NCBI RefSeq assembly: GCF_001424705.1
Contig: NZ_LMRA01000034.1
Span: forward strand, 1-64,000
DNA length: 64,000 nt
Source of the DNA: Methylobacterium sp. Leaf465
GTDB lineage: Bacteria > Pseudomonadota > Alphaproteobacteria > Rhizobiales > Beijerinckiaceae
Direction: 5' to 3'
This document shows, piece after piece, positions 18,446-31,543 of this stretch; within the stretch, counting starts at the first letter, position 1; the number at the start of each line of letters is the position of its first letter. Position numbers and translations under genes: made by a program. Under the pieces are notes generated by a model. That model saw only the letters and a list, made by a program, of their open reading frames with translations, searched no databases and was not told where the DNA came from.

Positions 18446-18703
18446 GATTCTTCTCCCGGTGCCTGCTGACCCCGTCAGAGGTCGCACGCGCCCCGGCCTG
18501 TCAATCACCTCTGGGAGCCGATCGCCTGCACCGCGGAGCCAACGGGCGGATCATCGCGGGTGGAACGGAATCACCACCTTCGCCGTATCTGCCGACCGAC
18601 GGGGACGCCTCCGTGGCCCACGGGGACGATCCATCCGAGACCGGATCATCCCCGCCCCGGGCCGTCGCTGGAGGAGTCTGGGGGGACAGGAGACGATCGA
18701 GCC

Positions 18704-19291
18704 TTGACCGACAGGTTTCGCACCCTCGCCGTAGCGATCGCCGCCTTGCTGCTGTTGACGGCCCGGGAAGCACCGGCCCAGACCACGACGGAGGCACCGG
18801 CCGTCGAGGCGGAAGAGGTGCGCCCAGGACCGCCACCGCCCTTGCCGGACCTGGCCGATTCCAACGGACGGGCCGGCGAGCCCCTGAACCAGCCCGGCCC
18901 GAACTCCGGCATTCCCAGGGCGCTTCGCGGCTCGGCCGACCGAGCCGGTGGCCCGGCCAACGACCTGACCCCGGTCGACCGACCCGATGAGCCGCCCCTG
19001 CCCAAGGCCGATCTCGCGCAGGTTCTGGCGGGCAAGGCCCTGTTCCACGGCAATTATTGTGGGACCGGCCAACGGGGCGAGGGCCTGCCGCCCACCGACG
19101 ACCTCGATGCCGCCTGCCTGCGCCATGATGCCTGCTTCGACGCGGCCGGGCATCGGTCCTGCGCCTGCAACGTCCGCCTTCAGCGGGACGCGGCCGCCGT
19201 CTCCGAGCGGCCGGGCCTCCCGCGGCAGGTTCGCGAGCGCGCCCTCAGCGTGGCCCAGGCCGCCGAGGTGATGGCCTGCCAAGCCCCCTGA
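18704..19291 (+). CDS. Exported phospholipase A2-like protein
   Basis: A 195-residue protein started at a TTG codon that is preceded by an AGGAGA site. In this frame an upstream ATG at 18560 would add 48 Pro/Arg-rich residues before the signal peptide, so TTG is preferred. The order is a signal peptide (TLAVAIAALLLLTAREAPAQ), a Pro-rich linker to about residue 100, then a phospholipase A2-type domain. That domain has the calcium-loop-like YCGTGQRG at 118-125 and the active-site helix LDAACLRHDACFD with His141-Asp142. Paired cysteines (including ACLRHDAC and CAC) suit disulfides. Hydrolysis of phospholipid sn-2 esters outside the inner membrane is inferred from the motif only. Confidence 0.8.
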   Translation: MTDRFRTLAVAIAALLLLTAREAPAQTTTEAPAVEAEEVRPGPPPPLPDLADSNGRAGEPLNQPGPNSGIPRALRGSADRAGGPANDLTPVDRPDEPPLPKADLAQVLAGKALFHGNYCGTGQRGEGLPPTDDLDAACLRHDACFDAAGHRSCACNVRLQRDAAAVSERPGLPRQVRERALSVAQAAEVMACQAP

Positions 19292-19328
19292 TCGGCTCCG
19301 TGAGGGCGGAGCGACCCAGGGCGTGACG

Positions 19329-19362
19329 CCCTCGACGAAGCGGCGGCCGTCTTCGTCGAGGG
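19329..19362. terminator. Perfect 12-bp hairpin between convergent genes
   Basis: The arms CCCTCGACGAAG and CTTCGTCGAGGG pair perfectly around a 10-base loop. The hairpin lies between the convergent ends of the phospholipase-like gene and lpd, so it could end transcription from both sides. There is no clear T-run on either side. Confidence 0.6.
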
Positions 19363-19374
19363 ACAGCGTAGGGC

Positions 19375-20775
<1,401 letters not shown>

Positions 20776-20889
20776 GGGAATCTGACTCGCTGGATTGGGC
20801 GGCGGGTCATGCCCCACCATCGATGGACGAAGCGCGCGGAAGCGTCCGGCCGCGCGGGAACGCGGCCGGCGGACGGCAGCTGCCGGGCC

Positions 20890-22194
20890 TTAGAGGTCGA
20901 GCACGAGGCGTGCCGGATCTTCCAGAGCCTCCTTGACGCGCACGAGGAAGGTCACGGCCTCCTTCCCGTCGACGATGCGGTGATCGTAGGACAGGGCGAG
21001 GTACATCATCGGCCGCGCCTCGATCTTGCCGGCGCGCACCACGGGGCGCTCCTCGATGCGGTGCATGCCGAGGATGCCGGATTGCGGCGCGTTGAGGATC
21101 GGGGTCGACATCAGCGAGCCGTAGATGCCGCCGTTGGTGATCGTGAAGGTGCCGCCCTGCATCTCCTCGATGGAGAGCTTGCCCTCGCGGGCCTTCTTGC
21201 CGAAGCCGGCAATCTTCTTCTCGATGCCGGCGATCGACAGGTCGTCGGCGTCGCGCACCACCGGCACCACGAGGCCCTTATCGGTGCCGACCGCGATGCC
21301 GATGTGGTAGTAGTTCTTGTAGACGAGGTCCTGCCCGTCGATCTCGGCATTCACCGCCGGCACGTCCTTGAGGGCGCCGATCACCGCCTTGGTGAAGAAG
21401 CCCATGAAGCCGAGCTTCGTACCGTGCTTCTTCTCGAAGATGTCCTTGTACTGGCTCCGCATCGCCATCACGGCCGACATGTCGACGTCGTTGAACGTCG
21501 TCAGCATCGCGGCGGTGTCCTGCGCGTCCTTGAGACGGCGGGCGATGGTCTGGCGCAGCTTGGTCATGCGCACGCGCTCCTCGCGCGCCGCATCGTCGGG
21601 CTTCGAAGGCGCCCGCGGGGCGGCGGGCTTGGCCTCCCGCGCGGGGGCCGGGGCCGGAGCGGAGGGAGCCTTCGACGTGGCCTCGAGCATGTCGCCCTTG
21701 GTCACGCGGCCGTCCTTGCCGCTGCCGTTCAGGGTCGCAGGGTCGATGCCGGACTCGCGGGCCATCTTGGCGACCGCGGGGCCGTGGTCGCCGGACTCGC
21801 GGGTGGCCTGAGGCACGGCGTCACCGTGGTTGCCGTAGCCGGCCGACGACTCCTGAGCGGGCGCTTCTGCCGGCTTGCTCTCGGTCTTGGTCTCGGATTT
21901 GGCTTCGGATTTGGCTTCGGCCTTCTTCGGCGCCGCGGCCTTGCCGCCGCCGGCCCCGGCCTCGACGATCGAACCGAGGAGCGCGCCGGGCTCCACCGTC
22001 TCGCCGTCCTTGGCCAGGATCTCGCCGAGCTGGCCCGCGGCCGGCGCGTTCACCTCGAGGGTGACCTTGTCGGTCTCGAGTTCCACCAGGGGCTCGTCGG
22101 CCGCCACGGCGTCGCCCGGCTTCTTGAACCAGCGGCCGATGGTGGCCTCGCTCACGGATTCGCCCAGGGTCGGGACGACGATATCGGTTGCCAT
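20890..22194 (-). CDS. sucB: 2-oxoglutarate dehydrogenase E2 (dihydrolipoyl succinyltransferase)
   Basis: A 434-residue E2 core protein. An N-terminal lipoyl domain carries Lys43 in [10 protein letters not shown] Lys/Glu/Ala-rich hinge (about 85-115) contains short near-repeats such as SEAKSETK. A peripheral-subunit-binding domain ([20 protein letters not shown], about 140-170) follows after a second linker segment. The catalytic domain from about 200 carries the CoA-transfer motif DHRIVDG with His405 and Asp409. It transfers the succinyl group from lipoyl-lysine to CoA and forms the core to which SucA and Lpd bind. One lipoyl domain is usual for SucB. It lies 95 bases downstream of sucA and was named sucB rather than an acetyltransferase because of that pairing. 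Confidence 0.97.
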   Translation of the reverse strand: MATDIVVPTLGESVSEATIGRWFKKPGDAVAADEPLVELETDKVTLEVNAPAAGQLGEILAKDGETVEPGALLGSIVEAGAGGGKAAAPKKAEAKSEAKSETKTESKPAEAPAQESSAGYGNHGDAVPQATRESGDHGPAVAKMARESGIDPATLNGSGKDGRVTKGDMLEATSKAPSAPAPAPAREAKPAAPRAPSKPDDAAREERVRMTKLRQTIARRLKDAQDTAAMLTTFNDVDMSAVMAMRSQYKDIFEKKHGTKLGFMGFFTKAVIGALKDVPAVNAEIDGQDLVYKNYYHIGIAVGTDKGLVVPVVRDADDLSIAGIEKKIAGFGKKAREGKLSIEEMQGGTFTITNGGIYGSLMSTPILNAPQSGILGMHRIEERPVVRAGKIEARPMMYLALSYDHRIVDGKEAVTFLVRVKEALEDPARLVLDL

Positions 22195-22289
22195 GGTTCA
22201 GTGTCCGTCCGGAGGGTTTGGGACGCCGCTCGGCGGCGCCCTCGGATCGCGAAACGTGGGGGCGAGTAGCGTGGAGGAGGGGCCGGCGG

Positions 22290-25274
22290 TCAGACCGCCA
22301 GCGCCTCGTTGAGGAAGGCCTGGAGCTGGGCCTGGTGCTTCGAGAGCATGCCCACCGCCGTGGAGGCGGAGGCCGGGCGACCGACGTAGCGCGCGCGCTT
22401 CACCGGCGACTGGGCCTGGCCCAGCACCCATTCGAGGTAGGGTTCGACGAAGGCCCAGGAGCCCATGTTCTTCGGCTCCTCCTGGCACCACACCACCTCG
22501 GCGTTCCGGAAGCGCCCCATCTCGCCCGCGAGCGCCTTCAGGGGGAACGGGTAGAGCTGCTCGACGCGCATCAGGTACACGTCGTTGACGCCGCGCTTCT
22601 CGCGCTCGTCGTAGAGGTCGTAATAGACCTTGCCCGAGCACAGCACGACGCGCCGGACCTTGTCGTCCTTCACGAGCCTGATGCCGTCCTCGTCGCGCTC
22701 GGCATCGTCCCAGAGCACGCGGTGGAAGCTCGAGCCGTCCGCCATCGCCTCGATCGGCGAGACCGCCTTCTTGTGCCGCAGGAGCGACTTCGGCGTCATC
22801 AGGATCAGCGGCTTGCGGAACTCGCGGTGCAGCTGGCGGCGCAGGATGTGGAAGTAGTTCGAGGGCGTGGTGCAGTTGGCGACCTGCATGTTGTCCTCGG
22901 CGCACATCTGCAGGAAGCGCTCCAGGCGGGCGGAGGAGTGCTCCGGGCCCTGGCCCTCGTAGCCGTGCGGCAGCAGCAGGGTCAGGCCCGACATGCGCAG
23001 CCACTTGCGCTCGCCCGACGAGATGAACTGGTCGATGACCACCTGGGCGCCGTTGGCGAAGTCGCCGAACTGCGCCTCCCACAGCACCAGGGCGTTGGGC
23101 TCGGCCGCGGAGTAGCCGTACTCGAAGCCGAGCACCGCCTCCTCGGACAGCATCGAGTTGATGACCTCCAGGCTGGCCTGGCCCTCACGGATCGAGTTCA
23201 GCGAGGTGTAGCGCTGCTCGTTCTCCTGGTCGATCACCACCGCGTGGCGCTGCGAGAAGGTGCCGCGCTCCACGTCCTGGCCCGAGAGGCGGACGCGGTG
23301 GCCCTCGATGAGGAGCGAGCCGAAGGCCAGGGCCTCGGCGGTCGCCCAATCGATGCCCTGGCCCAATTCCACCGCCTTGGCGCGGTTGTCGAAGAAGCGC
23401 TGGATCGTGCGGTGCAGGTGGAAGCCGGGCGGCGGCGTGGTGATGCGCTGGGCGATCTCGCGCAGGGTCTCCACCGGCACGCCGGTCTTGCCGCGGCGCG
23501 GATCGTCCACGTCCTCGCGCACGGCCTTGAAGCCGGCCCAGCGACCGTCGAGCCAGTCGGCCTTGTTGGCCTTGTAGTTCGTCGCGACCTCCAGCTCGGC
23601 GTCGAGCACGGCGCGGAACTCGGCCTTGCGCGCGTCGAGCTGCTCCTGGCTCACCACGCCCTCGGCGACGAGCTTCTTGCCGTAGGTCTCCAGCGCGGTC
23701 GGGTGCTTGCGGATGCGCTGGTACATCTTCGGCTGGGTGAAGGCGGGCTCGTCGCCCTCGTTGTGGCCGAAGCGGCGGTAGCAGAGCATGTCGATGACGA
23801 CCGGCTTGCCGAACTTCTGGCGATACTCGATCGCGATCTTGGCCGCGAAGGTGACGGCCTCCGGGTCGTCGCCGTTGCAGTGGAAGATGGGCGCCTCGAC
23901 CATCTTCGCCACGTCGGACGGATAGGGCGAGGAGCGCGAGAAGCGCGGATCGGTGGTGAAGCCGATCTGGTTGTTGATGATGAAGTGGATCGAGCCGCCG
24001 GTGCGGTGGCCCTTCAGGCCGGACAGGCCGAGGCACTCGGCCACCACGCCCTGACCCGCGAAGGCCGCGTCGCCGTGGATGAGCAGCGGCACCACGCGGG
24101 TGCGCTCCACCGTGGGCTTGGCCCGCTGGTCCTGCTTGGCGCGCACCTTGCCGAGCACGACGGGATCGACGATCTCGAGGTGCGACGGGTTGGCGGTGAG
24201 CGAAAGGTGGACGTTGTTGCCGTCGAAGGCGCGGTCCGACGAGGCACCGAGATGGTACTTCACGTCGCCGGAGCCCTCGACCTCGGCCGGGTTGGCCGAG
24301 CCGCCCTTGAACTCGTTGAACACCGCCCGGAAGGGCTTGGCCATCACGTTGGTGAGCACGTTGAGGCGGCCGCGATGGGCCATGCCCACGACGATCTCCT
24401 CGGCGCCGAGGGCGCCGCCCCGCTTGATGATCTGTTCCAGCGCCGGGATCATCGCCTCCGAGCCGTCGAGGCCGAAGCGCTTGGTGCCGGTATACTTGAG
24501 ATCGAGGAACTTCTCGAAGCCCTCCGCTTCGATCAGCTTGTTCAGGATCGCGCGACGGCCCTCGGGGGTGAAGGTGATCTCCTTGCCCTTGCCCTCGATG
24601 CGCTCCTGGATCCAGGCCTTCTCCTCCGGGTTAGAGATGTGCATGAACTCGACGCCGAGGGTCTGGCAGTAGGTGCGCTCCAGGATCTCGACGATCTCGC
24701 GAATGGTCGAGAATTCGAGGCCGAGCACGTTGTCGAGGAAGATCGGACGGTCCCAGTCCTTCTCCTCGAAGCCGTAATGCTGCGGATGCAGCTCCTCGTG
24801 GTCGCCGCGGGGGGCGAGGCCGAGAGGATCGAGCTTGGCGTGCAGGTGGCCGCGCATGCGGTAGGCGCGGATCAGCATGATCGCGCGGACCGAATCCTTC
24901 GTCGCCTGCTCCACCGAGATCCCGGGGGCGGAGGCGATGACGGCGCCCTTGGTCGGGGCCGACGCGGTGTCGGACTTGGCGCGGATCTTGTCGCCCATCG
25001 CCTTCTCGACGGTGGCCCAGTTGCCGTCCAGCGCCGAGACGATCTCGCCATTGGCGTGGATCGGCCAGTTCGGCCGCTCCCACGAGGCGCCGGCCGCGTT
25101 CTTCTCCGCAAGCCCCTTGTCCTCGTTCAGGGACCGGAAGAACGTCTGCCACTCCGGATCGACCGCGTTCGGATCGCGGGCGTAGGCCGCCTGCAGCTCC
25201 TCGATGTAGGCGGCGTTGCCGCCGTAGAGGAACGAGGTTTCGAGCGCGTCCTGGCGTGCCATCGTTCGGGTCAT
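22290..25274 (-). CDS. sucA: 2-oxoglutarate dehydrogenase E1 component
   Basis: A 994-residue thiamine-diphosphate enzyme that decarboxylates 2-oxoglutarate and succinylates the lipoyl group of SucB. The N-terminal E2-binding segment is the usual ALETSFLYGGNAAYIEELQA. Further matches are HPQHYGFEEKDWD, the substrate region VVGMAHRGRLNVLTN, the cofactor motif LIHGDAAFAGQGVVAE, and C-terminal WEAQFGDFANGAQ and QEEPKNMGSW. The length fits the family (about 930-1,000). A second in-frame ATG lies 12 bases downstream (MARQDALE) and could be the real start. It lies 180 bases after sucD, the largest gap inside the block, and may have its own promoter there. Confidence 0.97.
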   Translation of the reverse strand: MTRTMARQDALETSFLYGGNAAYIEELQAAYARDPNAVDPEWQTFFRSLNEDKGLAEKNAAGASWERPNWPIHANGEIVSALDGNWATVEKAMGDKIRAKSDTASAPTKGAVIASAPGISVEQATKDSVRAIMLIRAYRMRGHLHAKLDPLGLAPRGDHEELHPQHYGFEEKDWDRPIFLDNVLGLEFSTIREIVEILERTYCQTLGVEFMHISNPEEKAWIQERIEGKGKEITFTPEGRRAILNKLIEAEGFEKFLDLKYTGTKRFGLDGSEAMIPALEQIIKRGGALGAEEIVVGMAHRGRLNVLTNVMAKPFRAVFNEFKGGSANPAEVEGSGDVKYHLGASSDRAFDGNNVHLSLTANPSHLEIVDPVVLGKVRAKQDQRAKPTVERTRVVPLLIHGDAAFAGQGVVAECLGLSGLKGHRTGGSIHFIINNQIGFTTDPRFSRSSPYPSDVAKMVEAPIFHCNGDDPEAVTFAAKIAIEYRQKFGKPVVIDMLCYRRFGHNEGDEPAFTQPKMYQRIRKHPTALETYGKKLVAEGVVSQEQLDARKAEFRAVLDAELEVATNYKANKADWLDGRWAGFKAVREDVDDPRRGKTGVPVETLREIAQRITTPPPGFHLHRTIQRFFDNRAKAVELGQGIDWATAEALAFGSLLIEGHRVRLSGQDVERGTFSQRHAVVIDQENEQRYTSLNSIREGQASLEVINSMLSEEAVLGFEYGYSAAEPNALVLWEAQFGDFANGAQVVIDQFISSGERKWLRMSGLTLLLPHGYEGQGPEHSSARLERFLQMCAEDNMQVANCTTPSNYFHILRRQLHREFRKPLILMTPKSLLRHKKAVSPIEAMADGSSFHRVLWDDAERDEDGIRLVKDDKVRRVVLCSGKVYYDLYDEREKRGVNDVYLMRVEQLYPFPLKALAGEMGRFRNAEVVWCQEEPKNMGSWAFVEPYLEWVLGQAQSPVKRARYVGRPASASTAVGMLSKHQAQLQAFLNEALAV

Positions 25275-25454
25275 CCTGCCGCTGTGCGGGGTCTTCCGCC
25301 GGGAAGGCCCCTGCCCGACCCCATCCGCGCGGATCGCGGCCGGGATCGGATGTACCGGGAAAGACGCGGGCCTCCTCGGGCTCGCGTCGCTCGTTCGTCA
25401 GATGGGGTCGCGGACCTGAACGTCGACCAACGCGAGGCCCGCGTCCCGCGCGTG

Positions 25455-26339
25455 TCAGCCGCGCAGAACCTCGACGAGGGTGCTGCCGAGGCGCGCCGGC
25501 GAAGGCGAGACCCGGATTCCGGCCGCTTCCATCGCGGCGATCTTGTCCTCGGCGCCGCCCTTGCCGCCCGAGATGATGGCGCCCGCGTGCCCCATGCGAC
25601 GGCCCGGAGGCGCCGTGCGGCCGGCGATGAAGCCGACCATGGGCTTCTTGCGGCCGCGCTTGGCCTCGTCGGCCAGGAACTGCGCCGCCTCTTCCTCGGC
25701 CGAGCCGCCGATCTCGCCGATCATGACGATCGACTCGGTCTTGTCGTCGGCGAGGAACAGCTCGAGCATGGAGATGAACTCCGTGCCCTTCACCGGGTCG
25801 CCGCCGATGCCCACCGCGGTGGTCTGGCCGAGGCCGGCATTCGTGGTCTGGAACACGGCCTCGTAGGTCAGCGTGCCGGAGCGGGAGACGATGCCCACCG
25901 AGCCCGGCTTGAAGATGTTGGCCGGCATGATGCCGATCTTGCACTGGCCTGCGGTGACGATGCCGGGGCAGTTCGGGCCGACGAGGCGGGACTTCGAGCC
26001 TTCGAGCGCGCGCTTGACCCGCACCATGTCGAGCACCGGAATGCCCTCCGTGATGCAGACGATGAGCGGGATCTCCGCCTGGATCGCCTCGCAGATCGCG
26101 TCCGCCGCCCCCGGCGGCGGCACGTAGACGACAGATGCGTCGGCGCCCGTGGCTTCGCGGGCTTCCGCCACCGTGTCGAAGACCGGCAGGTTGAGGTGCT
26201 TGGAGCCGCCCTTCCCCGGGCTGGTGCCACCGACCATCCTGGTGCCGTAGGCGATGGCCTGCTCGGAGTGGAAGGTTCCGTTCTTGCCGGTGAAGCCCTG
26301 GCAGAGGACCTTGGTGTTCGCGTCGATCAGGATGGACAT
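25455..26339 (-). CDS. sucD: Succinyl-CoA synthetase alpha subunit (ADP-forming)
   Basis: A 294-residue subunit with the CoA-binding fold ([20 protein letters not shown]), the segment [20 protein letters not shown] and the phosphorylated active-site His251 in [15 protein letters not shown]. With SucC it converts succinyl-CoA, ADP and phosphate to succinate, CoA and ATP. The start [18 protein letters not shown] matches homologues exactly, and it lies 8 bases after sucC, so the two are translated from one message in the usual 1:1 order. The length is typical. Confidence 0.98.
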   Translation of the reverse strand: MSILIDANTKVLCQGFTGKNGTFHSEQAIAYGTRMVGGTSPGKGGSKHLNLPVFDTVAEAREATGADASVVYVPPPGAADAICEAIQAEIPLIVCITEGIPVLDMVRVKRALEGSKSRLVGPNCPGIVTAGQCKIGIMPANIFKPGSVGIVSRSGTLTYEAVFQTTNAGLGQTTAVGIGGDPVKGTEFISMLELFLADDKTESIVMIGEIGGSAEEEAAQFLADEAKRGRKKPMVGFIAGRTAPPGRRMGHAGAIISGGKGGAEDKIAAMEAAGIRVSPSPARLGSTLVEVLRG

Positions 26340-26347
26340 GGGGTCTC

Positions 26348-27544
<1,197 letters not shown>

Positions 27545-27560
27545 GGATGAGACCCTCAAC

Positions 27561-27644
27561 GTCATCCCGGGGCCGCAGAGCGGAACCCGGGATCCAGAAA
27601 CACAGGTTGCGATCCAGCCCGCCGCGTCGGCGGCCCGGAATGAC
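27561..27644. repeat. Extragenic palindromic repeat between mdh and sucC
   Basis: The sequence runs from GTCATCCCGGGGCCGC through CGGAACCCGGGATCCAG to GCGGCCCGGAATGAC. The outer ends are inverted copies, and GTTCCGCTC/CCCGGG-type inner arms pair as well. This layout matches the family of short extragenic palindromes common in Rhizobiales that start GTCATTCC and contain ACCCGGGATCC. It can fold in the mdh-sucC transcript and so could act as an RNA stabiliser or attenuator. Confidence 0.7.
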
Positions 27645-27651
27645 GGTCGAA

Positions 27652-28719
<1,068 letters not shown>

Positions 28720-28854
28720 TCAACCGAGGCACGAACGTCAAAGCAGGGTTCGGGCCAAGGCGGGGGCGCCTTCGCATCGGCGAGGGCGAGAAAAAGCGTA
28801 AGCGCGATAAGGAATTAGACGAACGGAGAGCGATCCTGCCCGGCAGCGCGCCTC

Positions 28855-28882
28855 AAGTGACAGACGAAAAATTCTGTCACTT
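28855..28882. promoter_or_regulatory. Perfect inverted repeat upstream of mdh, operator candidate
   Basis: Two 10-base arms, AAGTGACAGA and TCTGTCACTT, are exact inverted copies around 8 AT-rich bases. The repeat lies 4 bases past the end of the tetR gene and 241 bases before mdh. TetR-family dimers bind palindromes of this size. As a terminator for tetR it would lack a following T-run. Which promoter it controls is not visible. Confidence 0.5.
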
Positions 28883-28886
28883 AGCC

Positions 28887-29630
28887 TCAGAGGGTACCGG
28901 TCCGCAGCACCTTCTGGATCGCGAGAATCACGGCGCCGAGGCGGGCTTCCACGAGGTCGCGCGGCAGGTCGGCATCGTGCTGAATCGCCAGCGGATGCGT
29001 GAAGCGGTAGCTGGCGTCGAAGATGTGGGCGATGGCCCGCTCGCGGTCGCGGGCGATGAAGGCACCGGCCCCGATCCCTTCCTCGACAACCCGCTCGACT
29101 AGGCTGCGCAGCCGGACTCGGTGACGCCGGGCGATGGGCCGGGCGCCCACGGTGGCATCGAGATGGACGGCGAAGAGATTCGGCTCGTGAACCAGGGTCT
29201 CGCGCTGGACGCTGGCCAGGGCGGTGAGCAGGCGTTCGATCTTGTCGTCGGCCGGGTCCGGCGCATCGGCGATGCGGGCGAGTTCCGCCTCGACGTCGCG
29301 CAGCCAGCGCCCTGCCACGGCATCGAGGAGCGCGTCCTTCGACGGGAAGTAGCGGTAGACGTTGGCATGCGTCATGCCCGCTTCGGCGGCGACGGCCACC
29401 ACGGTGACCCGCTTGGGACCGAGGCGCCGCAGGTGCTCCGTGGCGACGGCGAGCAGCCGCGCATCGACGGCCAGGGGAGCCGCAGCCCGCGGTGCCGGAC
29501 GCGCGACGCGCGGCACCGTGATGCGGACGGCGCCCTCCGGGGCTTTCCGGTCGTCCGAAGGTTCGCTTCCCCGGCTCTCGCCGAGGTCGATCTCGTGCCC
29601 GAAGGCGAAGGGCGGGCCGGGCGGCTGCAT
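28887..29630 (-). CDS. TetR-family transcriptional regulator
   Basis: A repressor-type protein of 247 residues from the preferred start (MQPPGPPFAFGHE). The first 50 residues are Pro/Arg-rich and not conserved. The TetR helix-turn-helix is clear: LLAVATEHLRRLGPKRVTVV then AVAAEAGMTHANVYRYFPSK, where the HANVYRYF helix contacts DNA. The remaining 130 residues are the ligand and dimer domain. No strong ribosome site marks the start; the frame is open from 29747. The gene precedes mdh on the same strand and may recognise the perfect palindrome at 28855-28882, though regulators often bind their own promoter instead. The inducer is unknown. Confidence 0.85.
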   Translation of the reverse strand: MQPPGPPFAFGHEIDLGESRGSEPSDDRKAPEGAVRITVPRVARPAPRAAAPLAVDARLLAVATEHLRRLGPKRVTVVAVAAEAGMTHANVYRYFPSKDALLDAVAGRWLRDVEAELARIADAPDPADDKIERLLTALASVQRETLVHEPNLFAVHLDATVGARPIARRHRVRLRSLVERVVEEGIGAGAFIARDRERAIAHIFDASYRFTHPLAIQHDADLPRDLVEARLGAVILAIQKVLRTGTL

Positions 29631-29776
29631 CAAATTGGACACCGGGGCTCGTGGATGGACAGGACGGACCCTTCTGGGCGGAGCCGCTTCGCGAGAAGCG
29701 GATTTTCCCCCCGGATCGTCCAACGAGGCCAAGATCAATGACAGCACCAGCCCCGCTGTAACGCCCCTTTAACGAC

Positions 29777-30556
29777 TCAGAACCGGTTCTTCCAGGCCCT
29801 CAGTGCGGCAAAGACAACCGACGGGTGGGTGCCGGGGGCCAGATCCACGCTTTGAGCGAGACTCGGCTCGCCGGCGCGCAGGAACGGATTGGTCGCGCGC
29901 TCGGCCCCCAGGGTGGTGGGAATCAGGAAGCGGCCCTCCGCCCTGGCACGCTCGGCCTCGGCGGCCCGGACGGCGAGGGCGGCGTTGCCGGGCTCGGCCG
30001 CCAGCGCGAAGCGCGCATTGGAGAGCACGTAGTCGTGGCCGCTGTAGACCTGCGTCTCGTCGGGCAGCGGCAGGAAGCGCTCCAGGGAGCGCCACAGGGT
30101 GGCGGGCTCCGCCTCCATCACCCGGCCGCAGCCGAGGGTGAACAGGGTGTCGCCGGCAAAGACCGCGCCCGCTTCCTCGAACCAGTAGGTGACATGGTCG
30201 GCGCAGTGCCCCGGCGTCTCCCAGACCCGCGCCGTGAGGTCGCCGACCCGGACCGCGTCGCCCTCCGCGACCGTGGCGTCGACTTCCGGCACGGCGTCAC
30301 CGGCCTTCAGGGGCGCCGTCACCCGCGCGCCGGTGCGGCGCTTCACCTCCGGGATGCCCTCCACGTGGTCGGCATGCCGATGCGTGACGAGGATGTCGGT
30401 GAGGGTCCAGCCGGTCTCGTCGAGGGCCGCCAGCACGGGGCCGGCCTCGGGCACGTCGATGGCGGCGCAGGCGCCGGTGGCGGGATCGCGGATCAGGACC
30501 CCGATATTGTCGCTGCGGCACAGGAAGGTGCGGATCTCGGGCTTCGGGGCGGTCAT
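29777..30556 (-). CDS. gloB: Hydroxyacylglutathione hydrolase (glyoxalase II)
   Basis: A 259-residue metallo-beta-lactamase-fold hydrolase. The metal motif THRHADH is at 58-64 (His59, His61, Asp63, His64). Other ligands lie in ETPGHCADHV and FAGDTLFTLGCGR, and the C-terminal His in YSGHDYVLSNARFA. The FTLGCGR and YSGHDY-type motifs with a C-terminal helical glutathione-binding region identify glyoxalase II rather than other family members. It hydrolyses S-lactoylglutathione to lactate and glutathione in methylglyoxal detoxification. The start MTAPKPEIRTF is right for the family; the longer upstream frame is not conserved. It is divergent from a methyltransferase gene. Confidence 0.93.
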   Translation of the reverse strand: MTAPKPEIRTFLCRSDNIGVLIRDPATGACAAIDVPEAGPVLAALDETGWTLTDILVTHRHADHVEGIPEVKRRTGARVTAPLKAGDAVPEVDATVAEGDAVRVGDLTARVWETPGHCADHVTYWFEEAGAVFAGDTLFTLGCGRVMEAEPATLWRSLERFLPLPDETQVYSGHDYVLSNARFALAAEPGNAALAVRAAEAERARAEGRFLIPTTLGAERATNPFLRAGEPSLAQSVDLAPGTHPSVVFAALRAWKNRF

Positions 30557-30804
30557 GGGGCTTCCTTCCGGACGGGGAATGGCCGCGCCGGCGCGGCGCG
30601 CGGCGGACCATCGCTGCGGCACACGAAGATGGGTGCGGGCGGAGACAGGTCCAGGGGCCGTTTCCCCCGGCCTTCCCGGGCCTTCCGCCGATCCGGGCTT
30701 GTCGGGCCGGGCGTCGGCCCCCATTGATGCGGGTGAGCCTTTCTCGTCGCGCGTCTCCGAGCCGACCCCGACCCGAGCCGCGCGATCGTACCGAAACCCG
30801 AGCC

Positions 30805-31539
30805 ATGCGCCTCGACGTCACCGATCTGCGCGCCTTTTATGCGAGCCCCCTCGGGGGGGTGACGCACCGCATCGTGGCGCGCGCGATCCACGGCTTCCTC
30901 GGCTCGGTCTCCGGCCTGCGGGTCCTCGGGCTCGGCTACGCCACGCCCTATCTCGGCCCCGTCCACGTCATCGCCGAACGGACGCTGGCCTTCATGCCGG
31001 CGACGCAGGGGGTGGTGAACTGGCCCGGCAGCGGCCGCTCCTGCTCGGCGCTGGCCGACCCGACCATGATGCCCCTGCCGGAGGCGGCCGTGGACCGGGT
31101 GATCCTCGTCCATGCGCTGGAATCCGTCGAGAGCCCGACCGAACTCCTGCAGGACGTCTGGCGGGTGCTGACGCCGGGCGGGCGCATGATCCTGGTGGTG
31201 CCGAACCGCCGGGGCGTCTGGGCCCGGCGCGACGCGACCCCCTTCGGGCATGGCCAGCCCTACAGCCGCTCGCAACTCGCCCGGCTGATGCGCACCACCC
31301 AGTTCTCTCCCGAGGGCTGGGCCGAGACCCTCTACATGCCCCCGGTGGAGAACCGGCTGCTGCTGCGCACGGCCGGGGCCTGGGAACGGATGGGCACGAG
31401 CCTGTCGCTGCCCTTCGCCGGGCTGCACGTGGTCGACGCTACCAAGCAGCTCTACCGCCCCGTCGCCGTGCGCCGGGTGCGCAAGGTGGCCCGCCTCGCA
31501 CCGGCCCGCGTGCTGGTGCCCGCCCCCTCACCGGGCTGA
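30805..31539 (+). CDS. SAM-dependent methyltransferase (class I)
   Basis: A 244-residue protein started at the ATG of MRLDVTDLRAFYASPLGGVT, where homologues begin. A modified SAM motif I is LRVLGLGYATPYLG at about 39-51. Post-I motifs are VDRVILVHALESVESPTELL and WRVLTPGGRMILVVPNRRGV, a typical type-11 methyltransferase core. The C-terminus is basic. In Rhizobiales this gene is commonly divergent from gloB, as here. The substrate is not known. It is followed 4 bases later by a MarC-type gene, suggesting one transcript. Confidence 0.85.
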   Translation: MRLDVTDLRAFYASPLGGVTHRIVARAIHGFLGSVSGLRVLGLGYATPYLGPVHVIAERTLAFMPATQGVVNWPGSGRSCSALADPTMMPLPEAAVDRVILVHALESVESPTELLQDVWRVLTPGGRMILVVPNRRGVWARRDATPFGHGQPYSRSQLARLMRTTQFSPEGWAETLYMPPVENRLLLRTAGAWERMGTSLSLPFAGLHVVDATKQLYRPVAVRRVRKVARLAPARVLVPAPSPG

Positions 31540-31543
31540 GCGG

